The notes under the pieces are model-generated. The model did no database searches and was not told the DNA's origin. It saw only the letters and a program-made list of their open reading frames with translations. A stretch of DNA of 64,000 nucleotides from Stackebrandtia nassauensis DSM 44728 (lineage in GTDB: Bacteria > Actinomycetota > Actinomycetes > Mycobacteriales > Micromonosporaceae). Both the position numbers and the translations under genes were made by a program. Of this stretch, positions 1-8,435 are shown piece by piece. The DNA is taken from assembly GCF_000024545.1 (NCBI RefSeq), contig NC_013947.1, positions 6,572,001 to 6,636,000 on the forward strand, written 5' to 3'. Numbering within the stretch: the stretch's first letter is position 1; the number at the start of each line of letters is the position of its first letter.

Positions 1-67
1 TGATCGTGCGCGTTAGCATCCGAGGCCGCGCGAAACCCCCGAAACCGAAAGCGAAGGTTCATAACCC

Positions 68-1174
68 GTGGTCGACGCGGATCGCCTCAAAGCCAACTGG
101 GAGCTGGTCGCCTCGCACGGCGGGCAGGTGCCGCTGTTCTTCTACTCGACGCTGTTCCTGACCCACCCCGAGACCCGGCAGCTGTTCCCGGTGAGCATGG
201 CCGGGCAGCGCGACAAGCTGGTGCGGGCGCTGGGCGCCGTGGTCAGTTCCGTCGACGACCTGGACGCGGTGGTGCCGTACCTCAAACAGCTCGGCCGCGA
301 CCACCGCAAGTTCGGGGCGGTGCGCGACCACTATCCGGCCGTCGGCGCGGCGCTGTTGGCGACGCTGGAGCACTTCAGCGGGCCGCGGTGGGACCAGGCG
401 CTGGCCAAGGACTGGGGCGACGCCTACGGGCTGGTGGCGCAGGTGATGGCCGACGCGGCCGACGCCGAGTCGAGCCCCGCGTGGTGGGACGCCGACGTGG
501 TGGCGCACGACCGGCGCGACCTGGAGACCGCGGTGCTGACGATCAAGCCCCGGCAGCCGCTGCCGTACCGGGCCGGGCAGTCGGTGACGGTGACCTCGCC
601 GCACCGGCCCCGGGTGTGGCGGCACTACTCGCCCGCCAATGCGCCCCGGCCGGACGGGACGATCGATCTGCACGTGCGGATGGCCGAGGCCGGGGACGTG
701 TCGACGGCGCTGGTCGACCTGACCGCGCCCGGGGACGTGCTGCGGCTGGGCCCGCCGGTGGGCGACGGGCTGCGACTGGACGAGACCTCCGACCGGCGGC
801 TGTTGTTGCTGGCGGGTGGCACCGGGCTGGCGCCGCTGAAGGCGATCGTGGACCAGGTCGCCAGCACCCGGCCGCGTCCGGTGACCCTGTACTGGGGGGC
901 GCGCACCACCGCGCAGCTGTACGACCTGGACCAGCTGCGGGCGATGGCGGCGCGGCACGACTGGTTCGAACTGTCCGCCTGCGTCGAGGAACCCGCGCGC
1001 GGACTGCTGACGGGCAACCCGGTGGACCTGTCCGTCCGACATGGACATGTGGTGGGTTCCGAGGTGTACGTCTGCGGCCCCACGGCGATGGTGGTCTCGG
1101 CGCGCAAGGTCTTGGTGGAGGCCGGGGTGGACACGGGGTCTATTCACTATGAGACGTATGGGAGCCAGGAATGA
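68..1174 (+). CDS. Flavohemoglobin-like globin/FAD-NAD(P)H oxidoreductase
   Basis: The 368-residue protein joins an N-terminal globin (about 1-135) to a ferredoxin-reductase module (about 140-368). Visible residues are a distal Tyr at 26, a CD1-type Phe at 40, a proximal His at 79 in RDHRKF, an FAD-binding RHYS at 185-188, a nucleotide-binding LAGGTGLAP near 248 and YVCGPT near 334. Flavohemoglobins of this layout oxidise nitric oxide to nitrate in the cytoplasm. It is slightly shorter than the roughly 400 residues usual for the family. The GTG start is forced by an in-frame stop just upstream. It overlaps the next gene by 4 nt (ATGA), suggesting translational coupling. The family is clear; NO as the true substrate is inferred. 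Confidence 0.85.
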   Translation: MVDADRLKANWELVASHGGQVPLFFYSTLFLTHPETRQLFPVSMAGQRDKLVRALGAVVSSVDDLDAVVPYLKQLGRDHRKFGAVRDHYPAVGAALLATLEHFSGPRWDQALAKDWGDAYGLVAQVMADAADAESSPAWWDADVVAHDRRDLETAVLTIKPRQPLPYRAGQSVTVTSPHRPRVWRHYSPANAPRPDGTIDLHVRMAEAGDVSTALVDLTAPGDVLRLGPPVGDGLRLDETSDRRLLLLAGGTGLAPLKAIVDQVASTRPRPVTLYWGARTTAQLYDLDQLRAMAARHDWFELSACVEEPARGLLTGNPVDLSVRHGHVVGSEVYVCGPTAMVVSARKVLVEAGVDTGSIHYETYGSQE

Positions 1175-1764
1175 CCGATGAGCGGCGGATCGACGCGGCG
1201 ACGGTGAACGCGGCCCGGTTCGAGCTGACACCGCTGGGGCGGCGGGGCTACCAGCCCGAGGAGGTGCACGAGCTGATGTCCCGGATCGCCGGGGAACTGG
1301 AGCGGCGCGACGCCACCGAGGCCGCGCTGCGCTCGGAGTCGGAACGGTTCCGGCTGGCGCTGCGCGAGTGGCAGTCGCGGCAGAGCCAGCGACAGAACAC
1401 GATGACCAACAAGCCCGACACCAACGCGGTGCTGCTGCTGTCTCAGGCGCAGGAGCAGGCCGAGGGCTATGTGGCGCAGGCGCAGGACTACTGCCGTCGC
1501 CTCATCGGCCAGGCACGGGGCCAGGCGCAGCAGGTCCTCGAGCAGGCGCGCCGTCAGGCGGAGGAGCAGGCGGAGCGGGCGGCGGCCGAGTACCGCGAAC
1601 AGGCGGGCGCGCTGCACAGCGCCCAGGCCGAGGAGCAGGCCCGACGGCTGGCGCGGGTGCAGTCGTTCCTGGGCGCGGTCACGGCCGCCGAGGAGCAGCT
1701 GCGCGAAGCGCGCGAGAACCTGGCCGCCGAGGTCGAGCACCTGGTGCAGGAAGCGCCGAGCTAG
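1171..1764 (+). CDS. DivIVA-like coiled-coil protein
   Basis: This 197-residue protein begins with a short DivIVA-like segment (FELTPLGRRGYQPEEVHELM, about 16-35). A long, highly charged Gln/Glu/Ala/Arg coiled coil from about 80 to 190 follows. DivIVA-domain proteins of actinobacteria organise polar growth or bind curved membranes, but this one is shorter than Wag31-type DivIVA, so a scaffold role is the most that can be inferred. It is coupled to the flavohemoglobin gene by an ATGA overlap, which is an unexpected partner. No membrane segment or signal peptide is visible. Confidence 0.65.
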   Translation: MTDERRIDAATVNAARFELTPLGRRGYQPEEVHELMSRIAGELERRDATEAALRSESERFRLALREWQSRQSQRQNTMTNKPDTNAVLLLSQAQEQAEGYVAQAQDYCRRLIGQARGQAQQVLEQARRQAEEQAERAAAEYREQAGALHSAQAEEQARRLARVQSFLGAVTAAEEQLREARENLAAEVEHLVQEAPS

Positions 1765-1783
1765 CCAGCCGACGGCTCGCGGC

Positions 1784-2782
1784 TCACAGCCGGGACAGCA
1801 GCTGCTGGACGTTGGCCTCGTATTCGTACCACTCGACGTCGTTGCGGAAACCGAGCTGCGCGTCGACGTGGGCGTAGGGGTCGCCGTCCGACGCCGTCCA
1901 GGTCTGCACGTCGACCAGCTGCGGCTCGTTCTCGGCCAGTTCGCACAGCATCCGGGCCTTCATCGCCAGGCCCAGTCCATAGCTGCGGTGCTCGGGGGCC
2001 ACGACGGTGTCGTACTGGTCGCCACGGGTGGGGCGCTGTGCGGCGACCACCAGTTCGGTGAGACCGACGACGGACTCGGCCGGTTCGGCGATCGCCACCA
2101 CCAGGTGGGTGCGCAGGCCCCGGTTGGCCAGCGTGTCGAGACTGTCGCGCAGCCGCCGGGCGTCGGCGGAACCGCGCCACGAGGTCTCGCCGTTGACCCG
2201 CAGATGCACCTTTGTGGATGCGTAGCGCTCCAGCATGGACTCCGGCAGCCCGCCGGAGTAGTACTCCAGCCGGTAACCGGCCGCGATGCGGCGCGAGCCG
2301 TCGCGCACCCGCTCCCAGTCCATGTCGCGCATGTTGAGCAGGTGCCGGTTCTCGATGACCGACGGGACGAAGCCGTAGTGCTCGTAGAAGCCGACGGCGG
2401 GCGTGGTCGCGATGACCTCCACGCCAATGGTTTCCCGTCCCTCGGCGGCCGCCCGCTGCGCGACCTGCTTCAGCAGGTCCCGTCCGACGCCGCTACCGCG
2501 CTGGGTCGGGTGCACGAAGATCTCGAAGATCCCGGTGCCGCTGAAGTCGCCGCTGAACAGCAGCAGGTTCGCGTGTCCGGCCATGTCGCCGCCACCGTCG
2601 CGGGCCACGAAGGCCACCCGTTGTTCCTGCGGCATCGTGACCGCCAGGTAGTCCCTGAGTCTGTCGCTGTGCCACTCCGGTTCGCCCGGCATGTCGGAGG
2701 CGACGACGGCGTTGAGCACGTCTCTCCACCCGGCCAGTTCGTGTTCGCTGGCGGTGGCCGGGTCGAACGGGGTGACCTGCAT
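1784..2782 (-). CDS. Tandem GNAT-family N-acetyltransferase
   Basis: The 332-residue protein appears to hold two GNAT folds. The first (about 1-160) has an acetyl-CoA loop HPTQRGSGVGRDLL and the motif FYEHYGF. The second (about 170-332) has a partly conserved loop PEHRSYGLGLAMKARM. Tandem GNAT proteins of actinobacteria include mycothiol synthase, but its signature sequence is not evident, so the acetyl acceptor is unknown. A clear AGGAGG sits about 10 nt before the ATG. The gene lies 42 bp downstream of the transglycosylase gene on the same strand and may be cotranscribed with it. It is convergent with the DivIVA-like gene. Confidence 0.75.
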   Translation of the reverse strand: MQVTPFDPATASEHELAGWRDVLNAVVASDMPGEPEWHSDRLRDYLAVTMPQEQRVAFVARDGGGDMAGHANLLLFSGDFSGTGIFEIFVHPTQRGSGVGRDLLKQVAQRAAAEGRETIGVEVIATTPAVGFYEHYGFVPSVIENRHLLNMRDMDWERVRDGSRRIAAGYRLEYYSGGLPESMLERYASTKVHLRVNGETSWRGSADARRLRDSLDTLANRGLRTHLVVAIAEPAESVVGLTELVVAAQRPTRGDQYDTVVAPEHRSYGLGLAMKARMLCELAENEPQLVDVQTWTASDGDPYAHVDAQLGFRNDVEWYEYEANVQQLLSRL

Positions 2783-2824
2783 ATCCTGCTGCCTCCTTGG
2801 GAGCCGGGGAAACAGACGGTCTGA

Positions 2825-3712
2825 TCAAGCCTTGCTGGCACGGCCGTACGCGTCGGCATTGTCGTACACGTTGCGGACGTAGGAATCCTTGTGGTTGTAG
2901 GAGAAGATCGCGGCGTACCAGTCCTCGGCCTGCGTCAGATCGCGTCCATCCGCACACAGATAGTATCCGGCCACGACCGCCACGTCATCGATGTCGTTGG
3001 GATCGGCCTGCCCGTCACCGTCCGCGTCGTCCATCCAGCGCTCCCACGTCGAGGGGATGAACTGCATCGGACCGACCGCGCGGTCGTAGGTGGTGTCGTC
3101 GTCGTACTTGCCGCCGTCGGTGTCGCGGATCTCCTTGTTGCCGTTGGTGCCGTCCAGGGCCGGGCCCCGGATGGGCTTCTTCGGACGACCAGCATCGTCC
3201 AAAGTGGTGCCGTTCGTGGTGCCGTGGTTGGTCTCGACCTTGCCGATGCCCGCCAGCGTCGTCCACGACAGCTTGCAGTCCGGCTTCTCCTGCGCCAGCA
3301 CCAGTTCGGCGTTGCCGTAGGCCATGATGGCGCGCGGGTCGATGTCCACCAGGCCCTTCAGCGACTCCGCCCAGGTGCGCAGCGCCTCGGTGCCGGTGTT
3401 CTGGTCGCCGGGGCTGGGACTGTCGCTGGGTTCGTCGGTGGTGGGCGCGTCGCCGCCGCCGGGCGCCGAGTCGAGGCCGGGCGGCAGCGCCAGCGGCTGC
3501 TCGGTCTCGTCGGCGGCGGCACTGGTGTCCTCGGCGTCGGCGCCATAGGCCCAATCGGGTCCAATATGCGGGACGGCGTAGACGGCCAACCCGAATACTC
3601 CGGCAAGCACCGCCAGCGTCAGCGCCCCCTGGGTGACGATCCGTCCGTCGGGGCGCATGACGGCGTCGCGTATTCGATCACCGATCCGCGAAACGCGTGA
3701 GAAAACCTGCAC
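2825..3712 (-). CDS. Membrane-anchored lytic transglycosylase
   Basis: This 295-residue protein has a single hydrophobic segment at about 28-48. A Pro/Asp/Ser/Glu-rich linker (about 55-115) and a C-terminal MltB/SLT-type domain follow. The catalytic Glu is predicted at about 160 in GIGKVETNHG, and GPMQFIPSTW is characteristic of the fold. Such enzymes cleave peptidoglycan glycan strands with formation of 1,6-anhydro-muramyl ends, outside the membrane. The GTG start has a GGGGGA about 10 nt upstream; an ATG at codon 19 is an alternative that keeps the membrane anchor. It is divergent from the cyclase gene. The family is clear; the cellular role is not. Confidence 0.8.
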   Translation of the reverse strand: MQVFSRVSRIGDRIRDAVMRPDGRIVTQGALTLAVLAGVFGLAVYAVPHIGPDWAYGADAEDTSAAADETEQPLALPPGLDSAPGGGDAPTTDEPSDSPSPGDQNTGTEALRTWAESLKGLVDIDPRAIMAYGNAELVLAQEKPDCKLSWTTLAGIGKVETNHGTTNGTTLDDAGRPKKPIRGPALDGTNGNKEIRDTDGGKYDDDTTYDRAVGPMQFIPSTWERWMDDADGDGQADPNDIDDVAVVAGYYLCADGRDLTQAEDWYAAIFSYNHKDSYVRNVYDNADAYGRASKA

Positions 3713-3987
3713 GCACGCGAGTATCCCCCATTAACACGGGTGAACACCACCCCCCGTTGGTGCCTCGTACAACAAAGAGGGTCAAAACTGATCGTGTTCG
3801 GATCGCAACTCGAATATGGGGTTGCTCGTTTCGCCTGACGAGCCCCTTTTGTGGTCGGGTGGGCGGATGCGTTGCTTCATCCCCACCCATCCACTACAAC
3901 GGGTTTGCCAGTTATCACCACGCATGTGCGCCGCAACCACCACCATCGCGGCGCACATCTTGCCCACGGGGGAAGAGGAGGTACAAG

Positions 3988-5586
3988 GTGGGCACCACAT
4001 TGAGGCCGGACGAACTTCCCACGGGTCTGGTCACGTTCCTATTCACTGATATCGAGGGCTCCACGCGGCTGGCCCATACCCTTGGGGACGGCTACCGGAG
4101 AGTGCTTCACGAACACCGACGCCTAATGAGGCGAATATTCACCCGATACACCGGAACAGAATTGCTCACCGAGGGCGATTCTTTTTTTGTGGCCTTTTCC
4201 GAGGCGGAAACCGCCCTGCACGCGGCCGTGGAAGTGCAGTTGGCGCTGAAGCAACACGCCTGGCCGACGGACCCGGACTGGAGCGGACCAGCCCGGCCGA
4301 AGGTACGGATAGGTCTGCACACCGCGGTCGCCGAACCCGACGAACAGGGCTACGCGACCTCGGCGGTGCACCGGGCGGCGCGGGTGTGCGCCGCGGCGCA
4401 CGGGGATCAGATCCTGTGCACCCAATCCACACTCGACTCAACCGTCTCACTCCCTGAGAAGACAACCCTGATAGACCTGGGACTGTTCACCCTGCGCGGC
4501 TTCGACGACGTCAACCGGCTACACCAGTTGACCGCCGACGGACTGCCACGATCATTCCCCCCTCCCCCGATCCAACCCCGTCATCACAACATCCCCGCCG
4601 ACGCCGACGACTTCATCGGACGCGGCGCCGAGTTGGCCCAACTGGCGCGCCTCGTCGAGGGCCACCGGCTCACCAGCGTCACGGCGTTGCCCCAGACCGG
4701 CAAGACCAGGCTGGTGCGCGAGCTGGGGCGCCGACTCATCCCCAGCTTCCACGACGGCGCCTGGTACGCGACCCTCGACGGCGGCCACGACCCCGGCCAG
4801 GGGGTCGTGGCGGCGATGGGGCTGCGCGGCGACCCGTTCCGATCACCGCTGGACACCGCGATCGAGGCGCTGCGCCACAAATCGGCGCTGCTGGTCTTCG
4901 ACGGCACCCTGCCGTGGCACGCCCAGCACATCACCCGCCTGCTCGGCGAATGTCCACAGGTGAGCGTCCTGTCGGCGTCCTCCCGTCCGCTCGGCCTCAC
5001 CGGCGAGGTCAAGTGGGCGCTGCCCACCATGCACGTCACCGAGGCGGCGGCGGTCCTGCGTCGCCAGGCCACCGCCGCCGCCGGCGGCGTGGACCCCGGG
5101 GACTGCACCGAACTGACCACCTTCATCGACGGTTTCCCACCGGCGGTGACGATCCTGGCCCCGGCCATCTCGCTGTACGGCCCGTCCCGGCTCATGGCCC
5201 GGCTCCGCGCCGACCCACTAGCCATACTGGACGCGCGCGGCGAGCTGTCCCGGATCCTCGACACCGCCTGCGAAGAACTCAGTTCCCGGGCCACCCACCT
5301 CCTCCGCGCCATGTCGGCCCTCCCCGCCCCCGCGGGAGTCGACGAAGCCGAACGCCTCTGCGGCGGCTCAGCGGAGGCTCTGGAGGCCCTCATCGAACTG
5401 GTCGACGCCTCCCTGGTCGACGTCACCCGCACCCGGGACGGAGCCCTCTACCGGCTCCCCGCCCCGGTCCGCTGGTACGCCGACGCCCAACGCCGCGCGG
5501 TCGGCCAGGCCGCCCCGATCCTCCCCCTCAAGCCCACCCGGGTGCCCCTGCCCCGGCTGAGCTGGATCGGCACCGTCTCGGCCTAA
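3988..5586 (+). CDS. Class III adenylate/guanylate cyclase fused to an ATPase-like regulatory domain
   Basis: The 532-residue protein has a class III cyclase domain (about 10-185) with metal-binding Asp21 in FTDIEGST and Asp64 in TEGDSFF. The transition-state Asn is replaced by His128 in AVHRAAR, while Arg132 is retained. An NB-ARC/AfsR-type ATPase-like region follows (about 207-440) with a degraded Walker A (ALPQTGKT at 233-240). A LuxR-family SSRPLGLTGE motif is also present. No C-terminal HTH or TPR is obvious, so the usual output domain seems absent. The GTG start was chosen because GAGGAGGT lies just upstream; the frame is open for about 97 more codons, but these show no conserved content. 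Cyclic nucleotide synthesis is inferred. Confidence 0.75.
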   Translation: MGTTLRPDELPTGLVTFLFTDIEGSTRLAHTLGDGYRRVLHEHRRLMRRIFTRYTGTELLTEGDSFFVAFSEAETALHAAVEVQLALKQHAWPTDPDWSGPARPKVRIGLHTAVAEPDEQGYATSAVHRAARVCAAAHGDQILCTQSTLDSTVSLPEKTTLIDLGLFTLRGFDDVNRLHQLTADGLPRSFPPPPIQPRHHNIPADADDFIGRGAELAQLARLVEGHRLTSVTALPQTGKTRLVRELGRRLIPSFHDGAWYATLDGGHDPGQGVVAAMGLRGDPFRSPLDTAIEALRHKSALLVFDGTLPWHAQHITRLLGECPQVSVLSASSRPLGLTGEVKWALPTMHVTEAAAVLRRQATAAAGGVDPGDCTELTTFIDGFPPAVTILAPAISLYGPSRLMARLRADPLAILDARGELSRILDTACEELSSRATHLLRAMSALPAPAGVDEAERLCGGSAEALEALIELVDASLVDVTRTRDGALYRLPAPVRWYADAQRRAVGQAAPILPLKPTRVPLPRLSWIGTVSA

Positions 5587-5591
5587 CCCCA

Positions 5592-5637
5592 CTCCCCGCG
5601 GGCGGAGGCGACTCACCCCGCATCCGCCCGCGGGGAG
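5592..5637. terminator. Bidirectional hairpin terminator
   Basis: A 15-bp perfect inverted repeat (CTCCCCGCGGGCGGA and its complement) with a 16-nt loop lies between the convergent cyclase and DUF1877 genes. There is no strong T tract, as is usual in high-GC actinomycetes. Confidence 0.75.
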
Positions 5638-5639
5638 CG

Positions 5640-6119
5640 TTAACCCCAGCTCATCAGGACGGCGTGGTTGGCGGCGGCAGCGGCGGTGAAGAACTCGACC
5701 ATCTGGCGGTAGTTCCACTCCAGGGATTCGAGTTCGCCCTCGGGGTCGGCGTCCCAGACTCGCGGGTAGACCTCTTGGGACATCATCGCGGCGGGGTTGT
5801 AGTGGGCGACGAGTTTGGAGAACGGGGTTTCGGACAGGGCTTTCGCCGTCGCCTTGACTTCGTCGGCGTCCCAGCCGTCGATGCAGGTGTCGTCGGAGAT
5901 GATGCGGGTGCCGCTGTCGAGGAGGCTCAGGCCCAGTCCGGCCTCGTCGGAGAGGTATATCAGGCCGCCCCAGGACTTCTCGAGGTCGAGGTCGGCGAGG
6001 GGATCGATGTCGTCGTCCTCGTAGAACTCGTCGACGAACTCCTCCGCCCATTCCGGGTCGTTGACGGCCTTGGTGAGTTCGGCCGGGGTCAGGCGGACGA
6101 AGGTCATGTACATGCCCAT
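5640..6119 (-). CDS. DUF1877 (YfbM-like) protein
   Basis: This 159-residue protein starts MGMYMTFVRLTPAELTKAV, the hallmark N-terminus of the DUF1877/YfbM family. It has an acidic stretch (EFYEDDDIDPLADLDLEK) and the conserved core W-G-G-L-I-Y-L that the family uses. The biochemical function of the family is not known. It is cytoplasmic, with no signal or membrane segment. Start support is GAGGTACC shortly upstream. It stands alone between two hairpin terminators, so it is probably monocistronic. Confidence 0.75.
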   Translation of the reverse strand: MGMYMTFVRLTPAELTKAVNDPEWAEEFVDEFYEDDDIDPLADLDLEKSWGGLIYLSDEAGLGLSLLDSGTRIISDDTCIDGWDADEVKATAKALSETPFSKLVAHYNPAAMMSQEVYPRVWDADPEGELESLEWNYRQMVEFFTAAAAANHAVLMSWG

Positions 6120-6143
6120 GGGGGTACCTCCAAAGTGAACACA

Positions 6144-6179
6144 CGTCCGGGCACCTCGCTGGGACGAGGTGCCCGGACG
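6144..6179 (-). terminator. Hairpin terminator of the GHL10 gene
   Basis: A 15-bp perfect inverted repeat (CGTCCGGGCACCTCG and complement, 6-nt loop) sits between the stop of the GHL10 gene and the start region of the DUF1877 gene. Confidence 0.7.
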
Positions 6180-6204
6180 GACTGGGTTAATCGGGAAGGG
6201 TGGT

Positions 6205-7857
6205 TCAGTGGCGCTTGCCGAGGCCGGGTTCGCTTTCCTGCCAGGCCCGGTTGAGCGCGGTGACCGCGACGGTGAGGTCGGGGTCGGCTTCGAAGGTGTA
6301 CTCCTCCTTGGTGGCGTCCGGTGTGGCCGGACGGACCGCCACCAGGTTGGTGGCGTCGGCGAAGGAGCACTCGTCGGGTTTGCCCTTGACCGCGTAGACG
6401 GCGTACCAGGTGACCGCGTCGACCCCCTCGCGTTTCTTGGAAGGCTTGTCCCACTTGACCGTGTACTTGCCGCCCGCGTCGTGGACGCTGGTGACCTTGG
6501 GGGCCTTGGGGGGTTTGCCGCCCAGTTGTTTGGCCGCGGGGACGAGGGCGGGGCGGGTGTAGTGCTCGTCGCGCAGCAGGGTCATCGCGTCGAGTTTGTC
6601 CTCGCGGACCGATTTGGCCGAGAAGTAGATGTTGCCGTTGACGGCCTTGTGGTCCCGGGTGAGGGTGAGGTGGTTGAGGAGTTCCTTGGGGTCCTCCTTC
6701 CACTCCGGGGAGGCCGTGTCGACGCCGACCTTGTAGGTGGCCTCGCCGATGTAGAGCTGGCAGGGGACGTCGGCGCAGACTTCGTTCCACCACTTGGCGA
6801 GCACCTTGTAGGACGCCGCCTTGAGGGACATGGCCCAGTAGATCTGGGGCGCGATGTAGTCGATCCAGCCTTCGCGCACCCATTTGCGGGTGTCGGCGTA
6901 GAGGACGTCGTAGGTGGGGGCGCCCGCGGTGGTGTCGGAGCCCTCCGGGTCGTCCTTCTTGTTGCGCCACACGCCGAAGGGGCTGACGCCGAACTTGACC
7001 CAGGGCTTGGACTCCTTGATGCGGCGCCCGAACTCCTTGATCAGTTCGTCGGTGTTGTTGCGCCGCCAGTCGGCCTTGTTGTCGAAGTCGCCGCCGTGTT
7101 CGGCGAACGCCTTCTCGTCGTCGAAGTCCTCGGTGCCCGACGGGTACGGGTAGAAGTAGTCGTCGAAGTGGACACCGTCGATGTCGTACTTGTCGACGGC
7201 GTCCATCATGGCGTCGATGACGAACTCGCGGACTTCCGGCAGACCCGGGTTGTAGTAGAGCTGTCCGCCGGACTTCGGGTACGCCACAACCCATTCCGGG
7301 TTCTTGCGGGCCGGGTGGGATTCGTGGAGCTTGTTGAGGTCGGTGCCCACGTCGCCCACGGCCGCCTTCATGGAGATGCGGTACGGGTTGAGCCAGGCGT
7401 GGAACTCGAGCCCGGCCTTGTGGGTCTCCTCGACGGCGAAGGCGACCGGGTCGTAACCGGGGTCCTTGCCCTGGGTGCCGGTGAGCCAGCGGGACCACGG
7501 CTCGAACTTGGACGGCCAGAAGGCGTCGGCGGTCGGACGGATCTGGGTGACCACGGCGTTGAGCTGGTATTCGTGGGCGTCGTCCAGGAAGCGCTTGTAC
7601 TCGGCTTTCTGGGTTTCGACGTCGAGACCGGACTTGGAGGGCCAGTCGATGTTGACGGTGGTGGCGATCCAGGAGCCGCGCAGCTGCCGCTTGGGGCGGG
7701 CGGGGTCGGGCTCGCACTTGGGTTTCCTCTGATCGGACTCGGTGTCGGCGAAGGCGGCCGATCCGGCCCAGACGGCCGCGCCTCCGGCCGCCACCGCACC
7801 GGTGGCACCCAGCACCGTGCGACGGCTCAGCGCGAACGGCGGTCGAGATTCAGGCAT
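6205..7857 (-). CDS. TAT-exported GHL10 (DUF187) family glycoside hydrolase-like protein
   Basis: The 550-residue protein has a twin-arginine signal (SRRTVLGATGAVAAGGAAVW, about 11-30). A GHL10 TIM-barrel (about 58-440) follows, recognised from RGSWIATTVNIDWPSK, the motif FHAWLNPYRI and DGVHFDDYFYPYP. A C-terminal fibronectin-like tail runs from about 450 to 545. Such proteins are secreted hydrolases that act on peptidoglycan-linked or other polysaccharides; the substrate here is unknown. Its first codons overlap the last 31 nt of the phosphoribosyltransferase gene, so the two are probably cotranscribed. The TAT motif supports this start. Confidence 0.8.
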   Translation of the reverse strand: MPESRPPFALSRRTVLGATGAVAAGGAAVWAGSAAFADTESDQRKPKCEPDPARPKRQLRGSWIATTVNIDWPSKSGLDVETQKAEYKRFLDDAHEYQLNAVVTQIRPTADAFWPSKFEPWSRWLTGTQGKDPGYDPVAFAVEETHKAGLEFHAWLNPYRISMKAAVGDVGTDLNKLHESHPARKNPEWVVAYPKSGGQLYYNPGLPEVREFVIDAMMDAVDKYDIDGVHFDDYFYPYPSGTEDFDDEKAFAEHGGDFDNKADWRRNNTDELIKEFGRRIKESKPWVKFGVSPFGVWRNKKDDPEGSDTTAGAPTYDVLYADTRKWVREGWIDYIAPQIYWAMSLKAASYKVLAKWWNEVCADVPCQLYIGEATYKVGVDTASPEWKEDPKELLNHLTLTRDHKAVNGNIYFSAKSVREDKLDAMTLLRDEHYTRPALVPAAKQLGGKPPKAPKVTSVHDAGGKYTVKWDKPSKKREGVDAVTWYAVYAVKGKPDECSFADATNLVAVRPATPDATKEEYTFEADPDLTVAVTALNRAWQESEPGLGKRH

Positions 7858-8435
7858 GAAACGCTCCGGGGTTCGGGGTCAATCGCGGTCAAGCTGCCCA
7901 GCATCGCAGGTTTAGCACACAAGTCAACGACGAGATCTAAAAAGCTTCCATAACGCAACTCATCGATATGGACGAGCGCTTTCAGGTTCAATCCGGGGAC
8001 GTCGCGATAGGTGACCATGGCGGCCGCACCCAGCCATTCGGCTCCGGTGGAGGTGACGAGGTCGCGGATGGCCAGGGCTTGGGCGCCGGTTTCCACGACG
8101 TCGTCCACAAGCAGCACCCGGTCGCCGGGGCCGGGCATTTCGGTGGCGGTGGCCAGGGTTATGGAGCCGTCGGGTCGCGGGAGTTTCTGGATGCCGAGCA
8201 TGCCGACGCCGAGGGTGGTGGCGGTCAGGGGCGCGAGCAGGTAGCCGGAGGACTGGGCTCCGGCGACCAGGTTGGCTTCGGACGGGGCGTGCAGTTCGGC
8301 CAGGGCCGGACCGAGCAGGCGCAGCAGTTCCGCGTCGGACCACCAGTGCAGTGTGGCCAGTCGGTCGCCGCTCCACACCGTGGTCTCGCGCAGCCGCCGC
8401 CGGGCGGCTTCGGCGGCGGTCACGCGCAACCGCAC
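7827..8435 (-). CDS. Type I phosphoribosyltransferase-like protein
   Basis: The 202-residue protein carries the PRPP-binding motif RVLLVDDVVETGAQA at about 106-120 and a hydrophobic core typical of type I phosphoribosyltransferases. The base substrate cannot be told; orotate, purine and ComF-like enzymes share the motif. The start overlaps the dacB-like gene by 16 nt and its end overlaps the GHL10 gene by 31 nt. The order dacB-like, phosphoribosyltransferase, GHL10 therefore reads as one operon. Confidence 0.7.
   Translation of the reverse strand: MRLRVTAAEAARRRLRETTVWSGDRLATLHWWSDAELLRLLGPALAELHAPSEANLVAGAQSSGYLLAPLTATTLGVGMLGIQKLPRPDGSITLATATEMPGPGDRVLLVDDVVETGAQALAIRDLVTSTGAEWLGAAAMVTYRDVPGLNLKALVHIDELRYGSFLDLVVDLCAKPAMLGSLTAIDPEPRSVSCLNLDRRSR

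Noticed and set aside
3697-3987. 97-codon upstream extension of the cyclase gene
   Set aside because: No conserved content, Cys/Arg/Pro-rich, overlaps the divergent gene's start, while GTG 3988 has a strong ribosome site.
6169-7953. Long plus-strand frame opposite the GHL10 gene
   Set aside because: Val/Gly/Leu-rich shadow with no domain; the GHL10 gene has a TAT signal and family motifs.
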